This document shows, piece after piece, positions 59,781-62,436 of a stretch of DNA of 62,436 nucleotides. The notes beneath the pieces were generated by a model that saw only the letters and a list, made by a program, of their open reading frames with translations, did not search any database and was not told the origin of the DNA. The DNA lies in the NCBI GenBank assembly GCA_016278505.1, contig JADQBQ010000023.1, forward strand, positions 1-62,436, read 5' to 3'. Source of the stretch: Clostridiales bacterium. GTDB lineage: Bacteria; Bacillota; Desulfotomaculia; Desulfotomaculales; VENG01. The number at the start of each line of letters is the position of its first letter. Position 1 is the stretch's first letter. The position numbers and the translations under genes were made by a program.

Positions 59781-61646
59781 TTATTCTTTAAAAATCTTAA
59801 ACCCCATTACTGTTATATCATCCCGCTGTGGTTCATTACCCATATAGTCATGGATTGCCTGCAGGAATATTTTTCTCTGTTCAGAGAGGGGTTTTTGATA
59901 GCAATCATCAATTATCTGCATGAATTTTGTTTTACCAAAGCTGTAACCTTTAGGTCCTCCGTTTTGATCAATATAGCCATCTGTAGTCATGTAAAACATA
60001 TCGTTGCTGTTCACGTTCATGATAGTATCTGTAAAGGAATAGTCCGGGTTTGTTCTGGTGTAGCCCAAACTCTGCTTGTCTCCTTTGATAAGCCTTAAAT
60101 CCCGGTCATTTTTAATATAGAGGGAAGCTCTGGCACCTGCAAAGGTAATGTTATTTTCCTTGTCAATGAAACATAATCCCATATCCAGTCCATCGTCGGT
60201 TAAAGAATCACCGCTTTCTTGTTTTAAAGTCTGTTTAACTAATAGATTTAGTTTTTTCAGGATTGAGGAAGGGGTGTCTTTAGTGTCTTTTACCACCTGG
60301 TTTAAAATAGAAACTGAAATCATGCTCATTAGTGCTCCGGGAACTCCATGACCGGTACAATCGCCTATTGCAACAAAGAAGCCGTCATCGAATTCTTTTA
60401 CCCAGTAGAAGTCACCACCCACGGTATCGGTTGGTTGCCAGATTAAAAAATAATCCCAAAATATTCTTTTCAAGGTATCGTCCGGTGGCAAAATGGATTG
60501 TTGTATTCTTTGTGCGTATTCAATACTATCTGTAATCTTGGCATTTTTCTCCTGTAGTTCCTGAGTTCTTTCCAGAACTTTCTCTTCAAGTTCCTGGTTT
60601 AACTCTATCGCTTTTTTATACGGGTTAACCAATCTATGGGACACAAAGTAGAAAAAGAAAGTAATTGAAAAAAGTACAATAATTGATGCGAATAAGGTAT
60701 TTAGTTTTATGGTATTTAAAAAGCCAATTGATTCATCCCGGGGTATCTGAAACAATATGGACCACCGGGTAGAGGATAAGGGGTGAACTATTAAGTCGGT
60801 TAATCCCTGGTTAGTGCTTCGATACTCCAGTGCGTACTGCTTTATGTTACGGCCGTTCATATGCTTTATAACATTTATGCTTGCTTCCTTGGGCAATAGT
60901 TCATCAATGTTCTTTCCATTATATTCTACCTTATCCGATAGGTATATTTCACCTTGCGGATCAACTAACCAAAGATCGCTTTGGTTACCATACTTGAATT
61001 CCTGAAATTCGCGAGAAAGCCCTTGTAGGCCTAGTCCCACTCCGGTAACGCCCAAGGGGCTGCTTGTCTCACCAATCAAGGCATTGACGAACACAAAAGT
61101 CCCTTTTCTATCCTCATTATAGTCAAAGGATACAGATACTCGCTCCCCGGCAGAAAGGGTGTTGAAAAACCAATCGTCATCGGGGTCACTTTCACTCAAG
61201 GTATCAATTATATTACCCTTTTCATCCCAATAGTGGTTTGTCGTGGCGCTAACGATAAAAGAATTGGAATAATCAAATTGGGTTACCAAGCTTACTAGGT
61301 TGTTTATTTTCTGAATGGCGTAATCCTTTTGTAATGGGTCGCTCTCTCCGCTGGAAACCCATTCTATTATTTGCGGGTCATTTGCCATTACTAAAGATAC
61401 TTCCTTGGCCCGTTCAATACGGCTGTCAATTCTATAGGAAATAGATTCGGCTATGCTAACCAGATCCCGATTTTTGAGCTTATTAACAACTTCATTCTTA
61501 GTGATTATGTAAACAATTGTTCCCACCAGGATTATGGAAAGGATAATAATTATACTTGCAAAAGCAATTATCTTGATAATATCGTAATCAGGTCCTATAC
61601 CCTTGGTTCCAGGTGCGTTCTTTTCTTGTTCCGTCTTTAGTTTCAT
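59781..61646 (-). CDS. SiaA-like Cache-PP2C (SpoIIE-type) phosphatase
   Basis: 621 aa. TM1 (about 27-52), extracellular double-Cache-like sensor (about 55-320), TM2 (about 325-350), a coiled-coil linker ('LNQELEEKVLERTQELQEK') and a C-terminal SpoIIE/PP2C domain (about 385-621) with metal motifs 'VGGDFYWVKEFDDG', 'AIGDCTGHGVPGALM' and 'FYMTTDGYID', ending 'RDDITVMGFKI'. Same architecture as Pseudomonas SiaA, which dephosphorylates SiaC. Encoded with SiaB- and SiaC-like proteins. Confidence 0.85.
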   Translation of the reverse strand: MKLKTEQEKNAPGTKGIGPDYDIIKIIAFASIIIILSIILVGTIVYIITKNEVVNKLKNRDLVSIAESISYRIDSRIERAKEVSLVMANDPQIIEWVSSGESDPLQKDYAIQKINNLVSLVTQFDYSNSFIVSATTNHYWDEKGNIIDTLSESDPDDDWFFNTLSAGERVSVSFDYNEDRKGTFVFVNALIGETSSPLGVTGVGLGLQGLSREFQEFKYGNQSDLWLVDPQGEIYLSDKVEYNGKNIDELLPKEASINVIKHMNGRNIKQYALEYRSTNQGLTDLIVHPLSSTRWSILFQIPRDESIGFLNTIKLNTLFASIIVLFSITFFFYFVSHRLVNPYKKAIELNQELEEKVLERTQELQEKNAKITDSIEYAQRIQQSILPPDDTLKRIFWDYFLIWQPTDTVGGDFYWVKEFDDGFFVAIGDCTGHGVPGALMSMISVSILNQVVKDTKDTPSSILKKLNLLVKQTLKQESGDSLTDDGLDMGLCFIDKENNITFAGARASLYIKNDRDLRLIKGDKQSLGYTRTNPDYSFTDTIMNVNSNDMFYMTTDGYIDQNGGPKGYSFGKTKFMQIIDDCYQKPLSEQRKIFLQAIHDYMGNEPQRDDITVMGFKIFKE

Positions 61647-61682
61647 TTATATAAGTCTCCGTTCGATATACCTTAAACTCAT

Positions 61683-62066
61683 TTACCGCGTTATAATATT
61701 AAAAGGTAGATTTAAGTCTTCTGTAAATTCTTCGGCACATTCCAATTCGCTTTCATTTTCCACATCATAATACCAGTAAAGGATAATATTTTTGCCCGAC
61801 AAAAAAGCTTCATCGAACTTTTCCAGGAGCATCATAATACACTTAGAGCTGCTGGTATTGATGTAAGGAAGGGTAAAGTCTATTTTAACACTGGCCTCGG
61901 TTTCTAATTTTTGAATATATTCATCAACCCAGTTAAAAATGGATTCATAAAACTTAAATGCATTTTCGGGGTAAGACTGCCCTTTTATGGACAAAATATT
62001 ATTTTCCGGATCAAAGTTAATTTCGGGCGTACTTTTTGAGCTTTCGATAATTAGTTTTTGCATCAT
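61683..62066 (-). CDS. siaC: SiaC-like regulatory phosphoprotein (DUF1987)
   Basis: 127 aa from the ATG at 62066 (or the next ATG at 62063), behind GGGAGG. DUF1987 pattern: 'STPEINFDPENNILSIKGQSYPEN' (landmarks STPEINFD and GQSYPEN), 'DFTLPYINTSSSKCIMMLLE' containing the Thr/Ser site expected to be phosphorylated, and 'VNWVDEY'-like helices. In Pseudomonas, unphosphorylated SiaC activates the diguanylate cyclase SiaD. Located between the siaB-like and siaA-like genes. Confidence 0.85.
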   Translation of the reverse strand: MMQKLIIESSKSTPEINFDPENNILSIKGQSYPENAFKFYESIFNWVDEYIQKLETEASVKIDFTLPYINTSSSKCIMMLLEKFDEAFLSGKNIILYWYYDVENESELECAEEFTEDLNLPFNIITR

Positions 62067-62086
62067 CTTACCTCCCAATTAGCTTT

Positions 62087-62436
62087 CTATACAGTTGCCT
62101 TTAAAGTAAAGAAAGAATAAAGTTCGTCTATGTTTTCCAAAGAGAATTCCAGTGGCGAGCTTGACTTTCTGGCGATGTCAACTATACCCAGCCCGGCACT
62201 CTTACTTGTAAGGGCAATGTCCTGTTTGAGTTTTTGTTTGTATAACTTTTTTAATTCCTGTTTGTCCAATCCGTTTACTTCATTTATTACTCGCTTCAAT
62301 TTATCTACGTCAATATTTTGAACAAGGTTACCTGAACATACATACTTTCCGCCACTCTCAGCTTTTCCGATTACAACAATACATGAGTTTGAAATTTGTT
62401 CATAAACACCGACCTCTTTTTTACTAACACAATAGT
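62087..62436 (-). CDS. siaB: SiaB-like protein kinase (DUF6272), 5' part outside the window
   Basis: The frame is open from the window edge to the stop at 62087, so about 115 C-terminal residues are visible; the internal TTG at 62299 is not the real start. It includes 'CIVVIGKAESGGKYVCSGN' and 'ALTSKSAGLGIVDIARKSS', the G-rich ATP-lid region (SAGLGIVDIARKS) of the SiaB/GHKL-like family, ending 'ELYSFFTLKATV'. By family it phosphorylates SiaC. First gene seen of the siaB-siaC-siaA-GGDEF unit. Confidence 0.82.
   Translation of the reverse strand, partial: YCVSKKEVGVYEQISNSCIVVIGKAESGGKYVCSGNLVQNIDVDKLKRVINEVNGLDKQELKKLYKQKLKQDIALTSKSAGLGIVDIARKSSSPLEFSLENIDELYSFFTLKATV

Overview
The window looks like chromosome of a spore-forming, anaerobic Firmicute of the Desulfotomaculum/Peptococcaceae type (inferred). 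The support is strong AGGAGG-type ribosome sites, frequent TTG/GTG starts, CotF- and DUF3231-type spore coat proteins, possible Spo0A boxes, a T-box leader, Firmicute order around nadD-yqeK-rsfS-leuS, a UGA-containing redox gene and a complete tad (Flp) pilus operon. Intergenic spaces are crowded with repeats built from iterated 'ACAGGATT'/'ACGGGATT' units.

Layout. 1-11 kb: DUF3231 protein, MFS transporter, HD hydrolase, asnS, a HAD nucleotidase behind a gutted acetyltransferase, the yhaO-yhaN nuclease/ATPase pair, a stand-alone HD-GYP protein and tRNA-Leu(CAA). 11-17 kb: ECF sigma factor with membrane anti-sigma factor, NifU-like scaffold, omega-amidase-like enzyme, a divergent YchF-like GTPase flanked by repeats, and a DsbA/FrnE-like gene whose first active-site Cys codon is UGA, a probable selenoprotein. 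17-28 kb, minus strand: DegS/DegU-like two-component pair followed by the tad operon (two Flp pilins, prepilin peptidase, TadE, TadG-like, CpaB, CpaE with receiver domain, CpaF, TadB, TadC) ending in DUF192 and Cache-HAMP genes. 28-41 kb: L,D-transpeptidase, hflX, two coat proteins, FAD oxidoreductase, FakA/DegV fatty-acid kinase pair, hslO, O-antigen-ligase-like protein and DUF554 protein, separated by repeat clusters.

41-49 kb is the most unusual protein locus: a LuxR-type regulator with an eroded receiver and clustered 0A-box-like sites, two related membrane-anchored coiled-coil proteins, an exosortase/archaeosortase-like transpeptidase, an S-layer-homology protein with an archaeal-style PEF-CTERM tail, two small membrane proteins with an Ig-like ectodomain, and a CPBP protease. 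It reads as a dedicated surface-protein sorting system. Two related structured RNA candidates lie in front of two of its genes.

49-57 kb holds nadD, an RRM protein, yqeK and rsfS, then a leucine T-box leader (CUC specifier) driven by a perfect consensus promoter. A complete tRNA-Ala(GGC) gene sits exactly in the loop of its Stem III. An acyl-CoA synthetase gene and a repeat separate this leader from leuS.

57-62.4 kb: a small membrane protein, a BON-domain protein and, on the minus strand, a SiaBCA partner-switching module whose last gene is a GGDEF protein with a ruined HD-GYP domain. This suggests c-di-GMP control of surface attachment. Tad pili, the sortase locus, the HD-GYP/GGDEF proteins and the Sia module together suggest a surface-attached lifestyle.
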